A DNA stretch of 64,000 nucleotides. Source: Edaphobacter sp. 4G125. GTDB taxonomy: Bacteria; Acidobacteriota; Terriglobia; Terriglobales; Acidobacteriaceae. Positions 34,976-44,714 of this stretch are shown here, one piece after another (the first letter of the stretch is position 1; every line of letters starts with the position of its first letter). Both the position numbers and the translations under genes were made by a program. Under the pieces are notes generated by a model that saw only the letters and a program-made list of their open reading frames with translations, had not been told where the DNA came from and searched no databases. The stretch covers positions 3,407,501 through 3,471,500 of the forward strand of contig NZ_CP060393.1 of the NCBI RefSeq assembly GCF_014274685.1, written 5' to 3'.

Positions 34976-35901
34976 AGCTGACCTTCTTCAGGTTATCGAT
35001 CCTCGTCGCCGCGCTGACTGCGACCACTTTTTCGGGACAAACTCTCTCTCCAGTTGCTGAACCAGATCGCCCACTTCCGGACATTTCAGAGCTTATGCAC
35101 GAAGTAGAGAAGCATCAGCGCGCATCTGAACATATCCAGAAGGACTACATCTATCACGAAGTCGTACAGCAGCAACGAAGCGATGGGAAAAAAGCCGTGA
35201 CCCATGAATACGACGTCTTCTGGCTCAACGGAGTAGAAGTTCAGAAGCTCACGCGTAAAGATGGCAAAGATCTAACTGCAGAGGAACAACGAAAAGAAGG
35301 CGAACGGATCGACAAAGAGGTTGCGAAAGCAAAGGAGCGAAAGACCAAAGCCAAAACTAAAGGTGTCGAAACTGACTCACATGGCAACGAGGAAATAACG
35401 GTCTCCCGCTTCCTGGAACTTGGCAATTTCACGAATCCTCGAAGAGTTAAGCAAAATGGACGCGAAACGATCGCAATCGACTACGCTGGTAACCCCAAAG
35501 CAAAGACACGCAACCGCATGGAAGACGTGATCCGCGATCTCTCTGGAACTCTCTGGATCGATGAGCAGGACCGCACGATCACTCATCTGGAAGGTCAATT
35601 CGCCAATTCATTCAAGGTCGGTGCAGGGATCGTAATGTCTATTAAGAAAGGGACAAGCTTCTCCATGGACCAGATCAAGATCAACGATGAGGTCTGGCTT
35701 CCTTCACGCATTGAAGGTCATGGAAGCGCACGGGTAATGCTCTTTGTCAGCTTCAACGGAAGCATCTTGGTCACAAACTCCGATTACCGCAAGTTCAAAG
35801 CGACCTCAACCATCCTGCCCGGAATGAGCACGGTCAAAGATTCCTCTTCAGGGGAAACGAATCCTTCGATGAACCCCGGAACCACCGTCCCTCAGCACTG
35901 A
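34972..35901 (+). CDS. Secreted protein, possibly LolA-like fold
   Basis: 309 residues with a signal peptide (FFRLSILVAALTATTFSGQ). A charged coiled stretch (EEQRKEGERIDKEVAKAKER; KTKAKTKG) lies in the middle. The C-terminal half (DLSGTLWIDEQDRTITHLEG; FSMDQIKINDEVWLPSRIEG) resembles outer-membrane lipoprotein sorting-like beta sheets seen in acidobacterial hypothetical proteins. Translationally coupled to the MFS transporter, so it may be a periplasmic partner. Function unknown. Confidence 0.82.
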   Translation: MKLTFFRLSILVAALTATTFSGQTLSPVAEPDRPLPDISELMHEVEKHQRASEHIQKDYIYHEVVQQQRSDGKKAVTHEYDVFWLNGVEVQKLTRKDGKDLTAEEQRKEGERIDKEVAKAKERKTKAKTKGVETDSHGNEEITVSRFLELGNFTNPRRVKQNGRETIAIDYAGNPKAKTRNRMEDVIRDLSGTLWIDEQDRTITHLEGQFANSFKVGAGIVMSIKKGTSFSMDQIKINDEVWLPSRIEGHGSARVMLFVSFNGSILVTNSDYRKFKATSTILPGMSTVKDSSSGETNPSMNPGTTVPQH

Positions 35902-35959
35902 TTTCTGCGTCGCGCCTCTTCTTCATCAGGAGAAATATATCGGTGGATTCCGACCCCCT

Positions 35960-36955
35960 TTAATCCTGCCCTTTGGCGTGTTTGGTAAATCGAGGAAGAA
36001 CGAACTCCTGTGCCAGCGCATTGGCAATGCGTCCACCGGTGATGATCCCGACATTGCCGATGGCCAGTCCCACGCCACGATCTTGCTTCGGATAGTAGAG
36101 GTTGGAGAGCGCCGAGGAGGCAAAATCCCCGCCGATACTCGAATAATTAAATCCCCATTTTTCATTGTCGTTCTTACACCAGAAAGGGGCCGAGACAGCG
36201 TGAAGAAAACGCGATTTTGTAGTGCCTGTTCCTTGGTAGAAATAGCGCGGGTCCTGGTGCAGAAGCGAAGGGAGAATCGCCCCACCGATCATAATATTAG
36301 TGATCCCATCCGCGTATACAGCGCCAAATCGCTGACCGTATCCTTTCGCTCCTTGTTGATACGCTGGCGTATCTGCTGCCTGATCGATGCCGGCAAGAAA
36401 CGCCGCTCCGCCGATACTGACCGCGTCGGTAGCCGCCCGCAGAGCAAGCTTGAACTTCAACGTGGAGGTGAGCGGAACCGTCCGCGGATCGTACGCTACA
36501 TAAAAATTAGGAATCACCCCCAGGACGCGTTGCTTCTCTGCATCTTTCACCTGCTCTGCTGCGAGTTCTTCCTGAGAGATTGCGCTGACAGTGGTTTCTA
36601 CGACCGCAATGGTCAATTTGATCTGGGCAAGATCCAAATCCTGGCCAGGTTTGAGGGTTATCTCTGGCGATGCCCAGTCCGAAAAGCCTTTCGCGCTTAC
36701 TTTTACGCGATAAGGAGCAGCTGAAGGGACATTGACCAACTGGAAAAATCCATCACCATTCGTAATAACATCAGGTCGAGGCTGAGAAGCCAGCCCTTCA
36801 AGCACGACCGTTGCGCCTGGCACTGCATCATCATTCGTATCGGTTACCGTACCGATAATTCTTCCAGCCTGCGGCTCTGGCGCGGAGAGCTGCTGTCCCA
36901 GCGCGCGGATCGAAAAGAGAAAAAGGACAAAGAAAAACGCTCGTAAAATACGCAT
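35960..36955 (-). CDS. Secreted protein with carboxypeptidase-regulatory-like domain
   Basis: 331 residues, signal peptide at 1-21 (ILRAFFFVLFLFSIRALGQ). Residues 32-110 form a transthyretin-like domain (GRIIGTVTDTNDDAVPGATV; FFQLVNVPSAAPYRVKVSAK). The remainder contains VGAAFLAGIDQAADTPAYQQ-like and YPKQDRGVGLAIGNVGIITG segments of unknown fold. Such proteins sit at the acidobacterial cell surface, often near TonB receptors. Monocistronic and convergent with the preceding gene. Confidence 0.82.
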   Translation of the reverse strand: MRILRAFFFVLFLFSIRALGQQLSAPEPQAGRIIGTVTDTNDDAVPGATVVLEGLASQPRPDVITNGDGFFQLVNVPSAAPYRVKVSAKGFSDWASPEITLKPGQDLDLAQIKLTIAVVETTVSAISQEELAAEQVKDAEKQRVLGVIPNFYVAYDPRTVPLTSTLKFKLALRAATDAVSIGGAAFLAGIDQAADTPAYQQGAKGYGQRFGAVYADGITNIMIGGAILPSLLHQDPRYFYQGTGTTKSRFLHAVSAPFWCKNDNEKWGFNYSSIGGDFASSALSNLYYPKQDRGVGLAIGNVGIITGGRIANALAQEFVLPRFTKHAKGQD

Positions 36956-37168
36956 CGTAAAAACTAATCTCTATTCAGACGTTTCAGTACGCTTGAGCGA
37001 TTCAGGACTTGACACCCTTATCTGAAGAAATATGTGAATTTATCTCGACCCTACAGAAAACGAATGGCTTATTCGTTCAAAGTTCTTAGCGAAATATGCG
37101 CGTCGTCAGCCCAAATACGACTTGGGCGACTTAAATCAACGTTCCGTGCGACTATCATCGAAACAGGA

Positions 37169-37540
37169 ATGCTTACGGAACCCGATATCCTCATCGCGCT
37201 GCGCAACTGTTATGATCCAACCCTGCCATGTAATATCGTCGATCTCGGACTCATCCGCCGCATTCGCGTCGCACCTGATCCTGGAGCTCCCGGCGCCGGG
37301 ATTCCAGGAGTCCCACAAAAACATCGTATCCAGATTGAGCTGGTTCTGAGTCATCCCAGCGAGCAGACTGAAGCGCAGATTACAGAACAGATTCGTAATC
37401 GACTGGCAGGCATGGAAGAGGCCGGTGAAGTAACCACTCTCATCATTCCTCAACCTGTCTGGACACCTCAGCAAATCACTCCGGAGGGCCGTCGCATCCT
37501 CGGCCTCGATGGCAATCCCAACCTGGTTCAGATTCGCTGA
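37169..37540 (+). CDS. MIP18 (DUF59)-family Fe-S assembly/PaaD-like protein
   Basis: 123 residues from the ATG at 37169; the frame is open for another 45 codons upstream but the added part shows no homologous pattern. The domain signature DILIALRNCYDPTLPCNIVD then LGLIRRI is clear, with the conserved Cys of CYDP. Family members help load Fe-S clusters (SufT-like) or assist phenylacetate oxygenase. Acidobacterial SufT-type function is most likely. AGGA is directly adjacent to the ATG, so the start is not certain. The methyltransferase gene begins one base after the stop. Confidence 0.82.
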   Translation: MLTEPDILIALRNCYDPTLPCNIVDLGLIRRIRVAPDPGAPGAGIPGVPQKHRIQIELVLSHPSEQTEAQITEQIRNRLAGMEEAGEVTTLIIPQPVWTPQQITPEGRRILGLDGNPNLVQIR

Positions 37541-37541
37541 T

Positions 37542-38321
37542 ATGTCCTCAAGCTCCAAAACCAAAGCCGCGCCCATCCGCTCCCGCGACCTTCTCAAAGC
37601 CGCCTCGATGCCCATCCACCCCTTCGATCAGGTTCACGAAACCGACACCAGCGGACTCGTTCCTGCGCGTGATCTCGTAACCGGCCATCCGAACGACGAG
37701 CACGTTACTGCCTACTACGCCGTTGCGCCTTCGATTCTCCGCTCACTGATTGACCGCTGGCGCAAAACGAATCCGCCGTACCACATCACCGACTACACCT
37801 TCCTGGATATTGGATCAGGCAAAGGGCGAGCCGTCCTGCTCGCCAGCGAGCTCCCCTTCCGGCAAGTTGTCGGGGTCGAACTGAATCCTGCGATGGTTAC
37901 GATTGCGGAAGCCAATGTAGCACTCTGGAGCAAGGCGCATAGAGATGACCCTACAGCTGACGCAATAGCTCCCATTCAGATCGTGCACGATGACGCACTC
38001 AATCTGCCGCTTCCTGTCAACCCAACAGTAGTCTTTCTCTTTCACCCATTCGAAGAGCCTGTTCTCAAGCCTTTACTTCGTCGAATCGAAACTGCATTCT
38101 CAAACCGTAGAGGCTCTCTGGATCTTCTCTACGTCAACGCCGAACACGGCGCTCTCCTTGATCGTCATCCGGCATTCCATCTGCTTTGGCAAGGAACAGT
38201 CCCCATGAGTACGGAAGATCATACAGCCGACCTGGAGGCCATCGCGCAGCAGACCGAATACGGCTCAACCGGCGATGAACTGTGCGCCATTTATCGATAT
38301 GTGGGCCGAGGGGAAAAGTAA
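37542..38321 (+). CDS. Class I SAM-dependent methyltransferase
   Basis: 259 residues from the ATG at 37542, one base after the upstream stop (TGATATG), so translation is coupled. The SAM-binding motif DYTFLDIGSGKGRAVLLASE is at about 81-100 and the acidic loop VVGVELNP follows. A catalytic-looking VVFLFHPFEEPVLKPLL occupies motif IV. The target molecule is unknown. It converges on rplK and the minus-strand terminator lies just past its stop. Confidence 0.88.
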   Translation: MSSSSKTKAAPIRSRDLLKAASMPIHPFDQVHETDTSGLVPARDLVTGHPNDEHVTAYYAVAPSILRSLIDRWRKTNPPYHITDYTFLDIGSGKGRAVLLASELPFRQVVGVELNPAMVTIAEANVALWSKAHRDDPTADAIAPIQIVHDDALNLPLPVNPTVVFLFHPFEEPVLKPLLRRIETAFSNRRGSLDLLYVNAEHGALLDRHPAFHLLWQGTVPMSTEDHTADLEAIAQQTEYGSTGDELCAIYRYVGRGEK

Positions 38322-38357
38322 TTAAAAATAAAAGAGCACCTGGTTGTCAGGCGCTCT
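38322..38357 (-). terminator. Terminator after rplK
   Basis: On the minus strand AGAGCGCCTG pairs with CAGGTGCTCT (one G-U pair) around a 5-nt loop, followed by TTTTATTTTT. It ends the tuf-rplK block. Confidence 0.9.
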
Positions 38358-38382
38358 CTCGTGTTCAGAACAGAAAATTTGC

Positions 38383-38820
38383 TTATGCGACGACATCGAT
38401 GCCCATCGAGCGGGCGGTACCGCGAATCGTCTTCGCCGCGGCCTCGACGGAGGCAGCATTCATGTCGGGCATCTTCTGCTTGGCGATCTCGAGAATCTGC
38501 TTCTCGGTAACCTTGCCCTTCTTCTCTTTGTTCGGAGTGCCCGAACCCTTTTCGATGCCGGCTGCCTTCAATAGAAGCACAGGCGCTGGAGGCGTCTTGG
38601 TGACAAAGCTGAAGGTGCGGTCAGCGTAGACCGAAATCACTACCGGAACCGTGAGGCCAGCCAGAGCCGGATCTTTGCTAGTGCGGTCGTTGAACTGCTT
38701 GCAGAACTCCATGATGTTGACCTGGGCCTGACCAAGCGCGGGGCCTACGGGCGGTGCAGGTGTTGCCTTGCCGGCGACGATCTGCAGTTTGACGTATCCA
38801 GTTACCTTCTTCGGTGCCAT
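38383..38820 (-). CDS. rplK: 50S ribosomal protein L11
   Basis: 145 residues. It begins [20 protein letters not shown] and has the L11 signature [18 protein letters not shown] and the C-terminal rRNA-binding domain ([20 protein letters not shown]). It binds the 23S rRNA GTPase centre. It follows nusG as in most bacteria, but rplA does not come next: the unit stops here with a terminator. Confidence 0.98.
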   Translation of the reverse strand: MAPKKVTGYVKLQIVAGKATPAPPVGPALGQAQVNIMEFCKQFNDRTSKDPALAGLTVPVVISVYADRTFSFVTKTPPAPVLLLKAAGIEKGSGTPNKEKKGKVTEKQILEIAKQKMPDMNAASVEAAAKTIRGTARSMGIDVVA

Positions 38821-38928
38821 CGATGAATCCTCTTATGCTTCCAGCGGCGGCCTCACGGCCATCACGCTTAATTTGAAATTCAAAACTCACTTCCAGATCG
38901 CGCTCGTTCCTTGCGCGATCCTAAATCC

Positions 38929-39573
38929 TTATTCGACGACCTTGTCGACCTTCGAAAACTCGATCTCGACCGGGGTCGAGCGGCCGAAGATGCTGACCAT
39001 TACCTTGAGCGTCTGCTTGTCTTCGTTGATCTCATCGACTGCTCCGGTAAAGTTTGCAAACGGGCCTTCGTTGATGCGAACCTGCTCGCCCTTATCAAAC
39101 TTGATCTTGAGCGTCGGCTTCTCCTTGGAGACATCCGAACGGAAGAGAATCGAACTGACTTCCTGCTCTGACAAGGCAACGGGATTATCCCCGGTTCCCA
39201 AAAAACCCGTGACCCGCGGCGTGTTCTTGATCACATGCCAGAGATCATTGTCGAGATCCATCTCGATCAGAACATAGCCAGGAAGGAAGACGCGCTCGAT
39301 GGTGTACTTCTTACCATTACGAATCTCGGTGACAGGCTCGGTCGGAATCATGATCCGGCCAATCTTGTTCTGCAGGCCGAAAGCAGCGATACGACTCTCC
39401 AGGGACTCGCGCACCTTGCGCTCAAAGCCCGAATAGGCATGAATAATGTACCATTTGAAGCTCTCGTTCACTGGCGGGGCCAGCTGGTCGGCTGGCTGTT
39501 CCGAGGATGAATCGCTCCCCGCATTCAACGCTTCAGGGTTCTGCTCTTCCGGATTCTGTTGCTCTTCAGCCAT
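38929..39573 (-). CDS. nusG: Transcription termination/antitermination factor NusG
   Basis: 214 residues from the ATG at 39573 (AAGG seven bases upstream; a longer frame from 39594 has no ribosome site). An acidic N-terminal tail (EEQQNPEEQNPEALN) precedes the NGN domain (KWYIIHAYSGFERKVRESLE), and the C-terminal KOW domain (FDKGEQVRINEGPFANFTGA) is intact. It couples RNA polymerase to Rho or to the ribosome. Confidence 0.98.
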   Translation of the reverse strand: MAEEQQNPEEQNPEALNAGSDSSSEQPADQLAPPVNESFKWYIIHAYSGFERKVRESLESRIAAFGLQNKIGRIMIPTEPVTEIRNGKKYTIERVFLPGYVLIEMDLDNDLWHVIKNTPRVTGFLGTGDNPVALSEQEVSSILFRSDVSKEKPTLKIKFDKGEQVRINEGPFANFTGAVDEINEDKQTLKVMVSIFGRSTPVEIEFSKVDKVVE

Positions 39574-39612
39574 GCTTATGCCTTCTTCACGCATCGGTTT
39601 ATATCTCTGAAT

Positions 39613-39873
39613 CTATTTCGTAGCCGCCCCGAGCACAGCCTCAACAGCGCGTCCAATCACGTTATCCACCAACCAGAAGTACGCTGCAAAGACAAACACT
39701 GTGACGATGACCACAACCGTCATCGACTGCACATCCGCGCGGTTCGGCCAGACTACCTTGCGCATCTCGCTACGCACGTCTCTCAGAAAGCTGCTGATCC
39801 GCTCCGGCAGCGATTTGATCTGCTGGACTCCGGTGTTGGTCTGCTGTTCAGCTACCGCTACTGTCTTGGCCAT
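39613..39873 (-). CDS. secE: Preprotein translocase subunit SecE
   Basis: 86 residues with one C-terminal membrane helix (TVVVIVTVFVFAAYFWLVDN) and the SecE signature FLRDVRSEMRKVVWPNRADV. An N-terminal extension of about 25 residues is soluble. It holds SecY in the translocon. The position between tRNA-Trp and nusG is the classic one. Confidence 0.97.
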   Translation of the reverse strand: MAKTVAVAEQQTNTGVQQIKSLPERISSFLRDVRSEMRKVVWPNRADVQSMTVVVIVTVFVFAAYFWLVDNVIGRAVEAVLGAATK

Positions 39874-39941
39874 AATGCCGCCTCAAATCTTCTATGACCG
39901 AAGTTTCTTTTCTTCGCCCTGCATGATCGGCCTCAGGCAGG

Positions 39942-40017
39942 TGGCGGGGGAGCTCGGATTCGAACCGAGAAGTCCGGTTTTGGAGACCGGCAGTTTAACC
40001 GTTGAGCTTACTCCCCC
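39942..40017 (-). tRNA. tRNA-Trp (CCA)
   Basis: Cloverleaf on the minus strand: acceptor GGGGGAG / CTCCCCC, T-arm GGTTCGAATCC, anticodon loop CTCCAAA with CCA anticodon. The CCA tail is encoded. It lies between rpmG and secE. Confidence 0.95.
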
Positions 40018-40075
40018 AAAGTACGGAATCGTCCGAAAGTTCCCGCGCGAAGCGCTTCCCCCTGGACGGCCAGTC

Positions 40076-40225
40076 CTACTTCGTCTCTTTGTGCGCCGTG
40101 TGCTTCCGGCAGGTGTTGCAGAACTTTGAGAATTCCAGACGACCTGTCGTCGTCTTCTTGTTCTTCGTCGTGGAGTAGTTCCGGTTCTTGCACTCGGGGC
40201 ACTGCAAAGTGATGATCTCGCGCAT
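40076..40225 (-). CDS. rpmG: 50S ribosomal protein L33
   Basis: 49 residues on the minus strand, starting [20 protein letters not shown] and ending [15 protein letters not shown]. The two CxxC pairs (CPEC, CNTC) make the zinc-binding form of L33, suitable for zinc-replete growth. It sits between tuf and tRNA-Trp. Confidence 0.96.
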   Translation of the reverse strand: MREIITLQCPECKNRNYSTTKNKKTTTGRLEFSKFCNTCRKHTAHKETK

Positions 40226-40440
40226 TTGTTAAATCTCCTTCTAACGTGGCCAGTCGCTTTGGCTGGCAAGCAACTTGTCGTTTGGGAAGGTTTCATCTTC
40301 CCACCTGACACGCCGCGACGCAGGGCTTATTGGCCCCTGCTGCCAAGTCCTGAATTGTGTACGGAGAGAGGAGCGGTCAGGCCACGCTCTTCCGTCTTTT
40401 ATTATCCCACGAAGTCCCAGATTAGGGAACAAACCACGGA

Positions 40441-40486
40441 AAATAAAAAGCCTTTAGTCAAAGGCGGCGAGCCGAAGCTCGCCGCC
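40441..40486 (-). terminator. Double terminator after tuf
   Basis: On the minus strand a GC-rich hairpin (GGCGGCGAGC / GCTCGCCGCC, TTCG loop, 40463-40486) is followed and overlapped by GCCTTT gact AAAGGC and TTTTTATTTT (40441-40465). Strong signal, probably partial read-through into rpmG. The rest of the 284-bp gap holds an AT-rich word (TAATAA) that could be a -10 box for rpmG, but no clear -35. Confidence 0.88.
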
Positions 40487-40509
40487 AGTTCTTATTAGTT
40501 CGAGAGGTC

Positions 40510-41697
<1,188 letters not shown>

Positions 41698-41763
41698 TGC
41701 TCTCTCCGTCTATAGTGTTGGCCGGCAATAACCGGCAAGTTCACATCCAACCTTCAAACTGTC

Positions 41764-42099
41764 TCAGTAATACGCGTACAGCCGAAAGAACTTCTGCCGA
41801 AGCTCCGGAGCAACACGCTCCAGGCTGGCCAGATAAAACTCACGAAGCTGCCCCTGGTCTCCCGCGGAAAGAGCAGCATAATCGCCAGCCGTCTTCTTTC
41901 CGAGCAGGCCCCTGCGGAGCACGTCTTCAAACTCGCGGATACGAACTCCCTGGCGATCCAGCGACCGCAAAAACTCCGCCACTTTACCCGTCGAAAACGA
42001 CGACTCGATTGCCGTCTTCACGGAACCGAACGCCACGGGATCGGCGATAGGAAGTACCGGCTGTTCCTTCAACGCGTTCAACGGATTCTCCTGCAACAT
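41764..42099 (-). CDS. Small hypothetical protein upstream of tuf
   Basis: 111 residues, soluble, mainly helical (KVAEFLRSLDRQGVRIREFE; LRQKFFRLYAYY at the end). Not recognised. It lies between tRNA-Gly and tuf in the transcription direction, so it would be made from the tRNA-tuf transcript. The placement inside a translation-machinery block suggests a growth-linked role, but the sequence gives no motif to define it. Confidence 0.7.
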   Translation of the reverse strand: MLQENPLNALKEQPVLPIADPVAFGSVKTAIESSFSTGKVAEFLRSLDRQGVRIREFEDVLRRGLLGKKTAGDYAALSAGDQGQLREFYLASLERVAPELRQKFFRLYAYY

Positions 42100-42112
42100 A
42101 CCTTCAACTCTC

Positions 42113-42187
42113 TGGAGCGGGAGACGGGAATCGAACCCGCGACCAACAGCTTGGAAGGCTGTGACTCTACCACTGAGTTACTCCCGC
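42113..42187 (-). tRNA. tRNA-Gly (TCC)
   Basis: Acceptor GCGGGAG / CTCCCGC, anticodon loop CTTCCAA (TCC), T-arm GGGTTCGATTCCC, CCA encoded. Confidence 0.95.
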
Positions 42188-42241
42188 ACTACTGCCTGAT
42201 ATATGTTTGCCTATTTGGCAAACATATATCAGGCCAAACCC

Positions 42242-42316
<75 letters not shown>

Positions 42317-42340
42317 CTGTTTACAACTAACCCTACAATC

Positions 42341-42535
42341 CTACCGCGAGCGCAACCAGCCAAGCGTTACACGGAAGGCAAAAAAACCTAACAAGAGCCA
42401 CGTCAGCGAACGATATCTCCCTGGCTCCATCGTCTGCCAGGTCAGAATCGCCAGAACTCCAAGCACCACCAGCGCAATCATCATTCTTCCGCTGCCGGCA
42501 GGGCTGAAGTCCACGAACGCTCCCCTGTCTTTCAA
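42341..42535 (-). CDS. Small membrane protein in the tRNA cluster
   Basis: 64 residues with two membrane segments (MMIALVVLGVLAILTW; SLTWLLLGFFAFRVTLGWL) and a basic end (RSR). Located between tRNA-Tyr and tRNA-Thr(GGT). No family is recognised. The two clean hydrophobic helices and basic tail support a real gene. Confidence 0.7.
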   Translation of the reverse strand: MKDRGAFVDFSPAGSGRMMIALVVLGVLAILTWQTMEPGRYRSLTWLLLGFFAFRVTLGWLRSR

Positions 42536-42549
42536 CTACCTAAAACCTA

Positions 42550-42636
42550 TGGTGCACAGGGGAGGATTCGAACCTCCGTACGTCATTGACGGGCAGATTT
42601 ACAGTCTGCTGCCATTAACCACTCGGCCACCTGTGC
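42550..42636 (-). tRNA. tRNA-Tyr (GTA)
   Basis: Type II tRNA with a long variable arm; acceptor GCACAGG / CCTGTGC, anticodon loop CTGTAAA (GTA), CCA encoded, 87 nt. Confidence 0.95.
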
Positions 42637-42803
42637 ACATCTCTGCCTGACTTTCTGAATACGGCTACCTTCACTCATCAAGCCTCACCCCTCGATCCAC
42701 GGATCGAACAGGTTTACACTTGAAGAAGTCTCCGGAGGTCCGTATAGCCAGAACGGCCAGACAGTACAACCAAATCCAAGCTCTTCCACGGCCGTGTGAA
42801 ATC

Positions 42804-42879
42804 TGGAGCTGGCGAAGGGACTTGAACCCCCGACCCTCTGATTACAAATCAGATGCTCTACCAGCTGAGCTACGCCAGC
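42804..42879 (-). tRNA. tRNA-Thr (TGT)
   Basis: Acceptor GCTGGCG / CGCCAGC, anticodon loop TTTGTAA (TGT), CCA encoded. First gene of the tRNA-tuf cluster. Confidence 0.95.
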
Positions 42880-43009
42880 CCAAACAGCCTTCTCTTGCCC
42901 CCTGTAAGCACCATCTGGCTGACGCGCAGTCGTGCCTGCGCAGAGTGCGCCGCAGAGCTAACTTTAGCACAGTGAACAACGCAGCTGCAACGGGCGTAGA
43001 ACCGCGAGT

Positions 43010-43639
43010 TTAACCGTTTCCCACAGTCGCAGTTGCCAACTCGTTCGATGCACGCTCCCACGGAGCAGGAACCCGCACGGATGCCATCCCTGCGGCAGTC
43101 GCTGCATCGATCCCCATCTGCGTATCCTCAAACACCAGACATTGCTCAGGTGCAACTCCCAGCCGCTCCGCTGCCATTAGAAACGGCTCAGGATGCGGCT
43201 TGCTGCGAGCATAGTCCCCAGCGCAGACCAACGTCTGAAAGCGATCCAGCAGATGAAGAGCCCGCAACGAAGCCTGCACAGAATCCCGCGTGCTACCGGA
43301 CACAACTGCAAAAGGAAGATCGCCATGCCGGGCTTCGATATGTTCCAGCACCTCAGGAACCGCCTTCAGCAAGGGCAGGTTGGCGTAAAACAGCTCTTCT
43401 TTTCTTTTTTGAATATCGCGGACCGGCATCGACAGGCCGTGGCGCTGATTCAAGGTCGAGATGATCTCCACGACAGGCATTCCGCCCCATTGATAAAACA
43501 GCTCCTCGGCAAACTCACAGTTCCACTCCGAAAGTACGCTCTTCCAGGCAATGTAGTGGAGCGGCATCGAATCGGCAATCGTGCCATCGCAATCAAACAG
43601 ATATGCCTTGAAATCCCCTTCAGGCAACTTCAACTTCAT
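43010..43639 (-). CDS. HAD-family phosphatase, beta-phosphoglucomutase-like
   Basis: 209 residues from the ATG at 43639 (GGAG ten bases upstream). HAD motif I LFDCDGTIADS holds the nucleophile Asp and the acid-base Asp. Motif II is VVSGSTRDS, motif III the Lys of ARSKPHPEP, motif IV VFEDTQMGIDAA. A helical cap between motif I and II contains LHYIAWKSVL. These act on small sugar phosphates, as phosphatases or mutases. Located just after the tRNA cluster but transcribed as its own unit. Confidence 0.93.
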   Translation of the reverse strand: MKLKLPEGDFKAYLFDCDGTIADSMPLHYIAWKSVLSEWNCEFAEELFYQWGGMPVVEIISTLNQRHGLSMPVRDIQKRKEELFYANLPLLKAVPEVLEHIEARHGDLPFAVVSGSTRDSVQASLRALHLLDRFQTLVCAGDYARSKPHPEPFLMAAERLGVAPEQCLVFEDTQMGIDAATAAGMASVRVPAPWERASNELATATVGNG

Positions 43640-43792
43640 CAAAATCAATCTCCTGCCTTACGTCTCTGTATAAGGCCCATACTTCTATGATGACAGATCG
43701 CCCGATGCGATTCGGACGAATTGATCGGATTGCGTGATACGCTTTCGATCGTCCAACTCTCAAGACTGCTCTTCTGGAGGCAGAGATTCCGC

Positions 43793-44641
43793 ATGATGTT
43801 GACGCGCCTCGGACTTATTTCCAGCTTTTCTCTTCTGCTGATTGCCGGAGCCTCGTGCCCCGCCCAGACGGCCGAGCCGCCACAGCAGACGGAAGGCCCC
43901 ACCACCTCCGCGCCCGCGCCTCTCAAGACTCTCACCAATAGCTCAATCATTCGCATGGCCAGCGCAGGACTAAGCGACGATCTCATTCTTCAGGCGATCT
44001 CTGCACAACCGGGGCAATACACCACCGATGCCGATGCCCTGGTAGACCTCAAAGATTCCGGCGTCTCCGAGCGCGTGATCACGGCCATGATCAACAAGGG
44101 GAGAAAGCGTATCGCCCCTGAAGGAACATCCACCACCAGCGATCCACCGCCTGCTCCTGTCTCCGAAGTCAACGACATTGGAGCCTATTACAAAGACCGC
44201 AATGGTACTTGGCAGCCACTACAAACTGAGGTCGTTCACATCAAGTCTGGAGGATGGCTCAAATCCACCGCGACCCACGGAATCATCAAGCAGGACCGCA
44301 ATGGTCACCTCAACGGACGCGAATCGAAACTGGCCTTGCAAGCTCCCGTCGAAATTCTGGTCTACGCCGCGCCGAGCGTCGATATAGCGGAATACGATTT
44401 CATCCGTTTTCGCATTAACTCCGATAATCGTGAATTCCGCGCACTCACTGGCGGTGTCTTTCACTCCACTGGCGGAGCGCAGCGCGATGAGGTTCCGTTT
44501 CATCCAGAAAGAGTAGCTCCTCGCACCTGGAGATTCACCGTCGATCACTCCGTTGGCGGAGGTGAGTTTGGCATCCTTCCTCCAGGAACCGGCAATGTCA
44601 CCAACGGCGGAAAGATTTACACCTTCGCAATCACTGAATAG
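43793..44641 (+). CDS. Secreted hypothetical protein with a tandem-helix domain
   Basis: 282 residues from the ATG at 43793; the longer frame adds 24 residues before the natural signal peptide (LTRLGLISSFSLLLIAGASC). Residues 50-105 form the short helical domain common in acidobacterial secreted proteins (SIIRMASAGLSDDLILQAIS; DLKDSGVSERVITAMINK). A beta-rich C-terminal domain follows (FIRFRINSDNREFRALTGGV). Function unknown. Confidence 0.78.
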   Translation: MMLTRLGLISSFSLLLIAGASCPAQTAEPPQQTEGPTTSAPAPLKTLTNSSIIRMASAGLSDDLILQAISAQPGQYTTDADALVDLKDSGVSERVITAMINKGRKRIAPEGTSTTSDPPPAPVSEVNDIGAYYKDRNGTWQPLQTEVVHIKSGGWLKSTATHGIIKQDRNGHLNGRESKLALQAPVEILVYAAPSVDIAEYDFIRFRINSDNREFRALTGGVFHSTGGAQRDEVPFHPERVAPRTWRFTVDHSVGGGEFGILPPGTGNVTNGGKIYTFAITE

Positions 44642-44714
44642 AACCTATTTGCCGTTCCGCGATATACAGAGTAGAAACAGACAGGTGGCGATCGCTATTT
44701 CACCCAATCTCAGC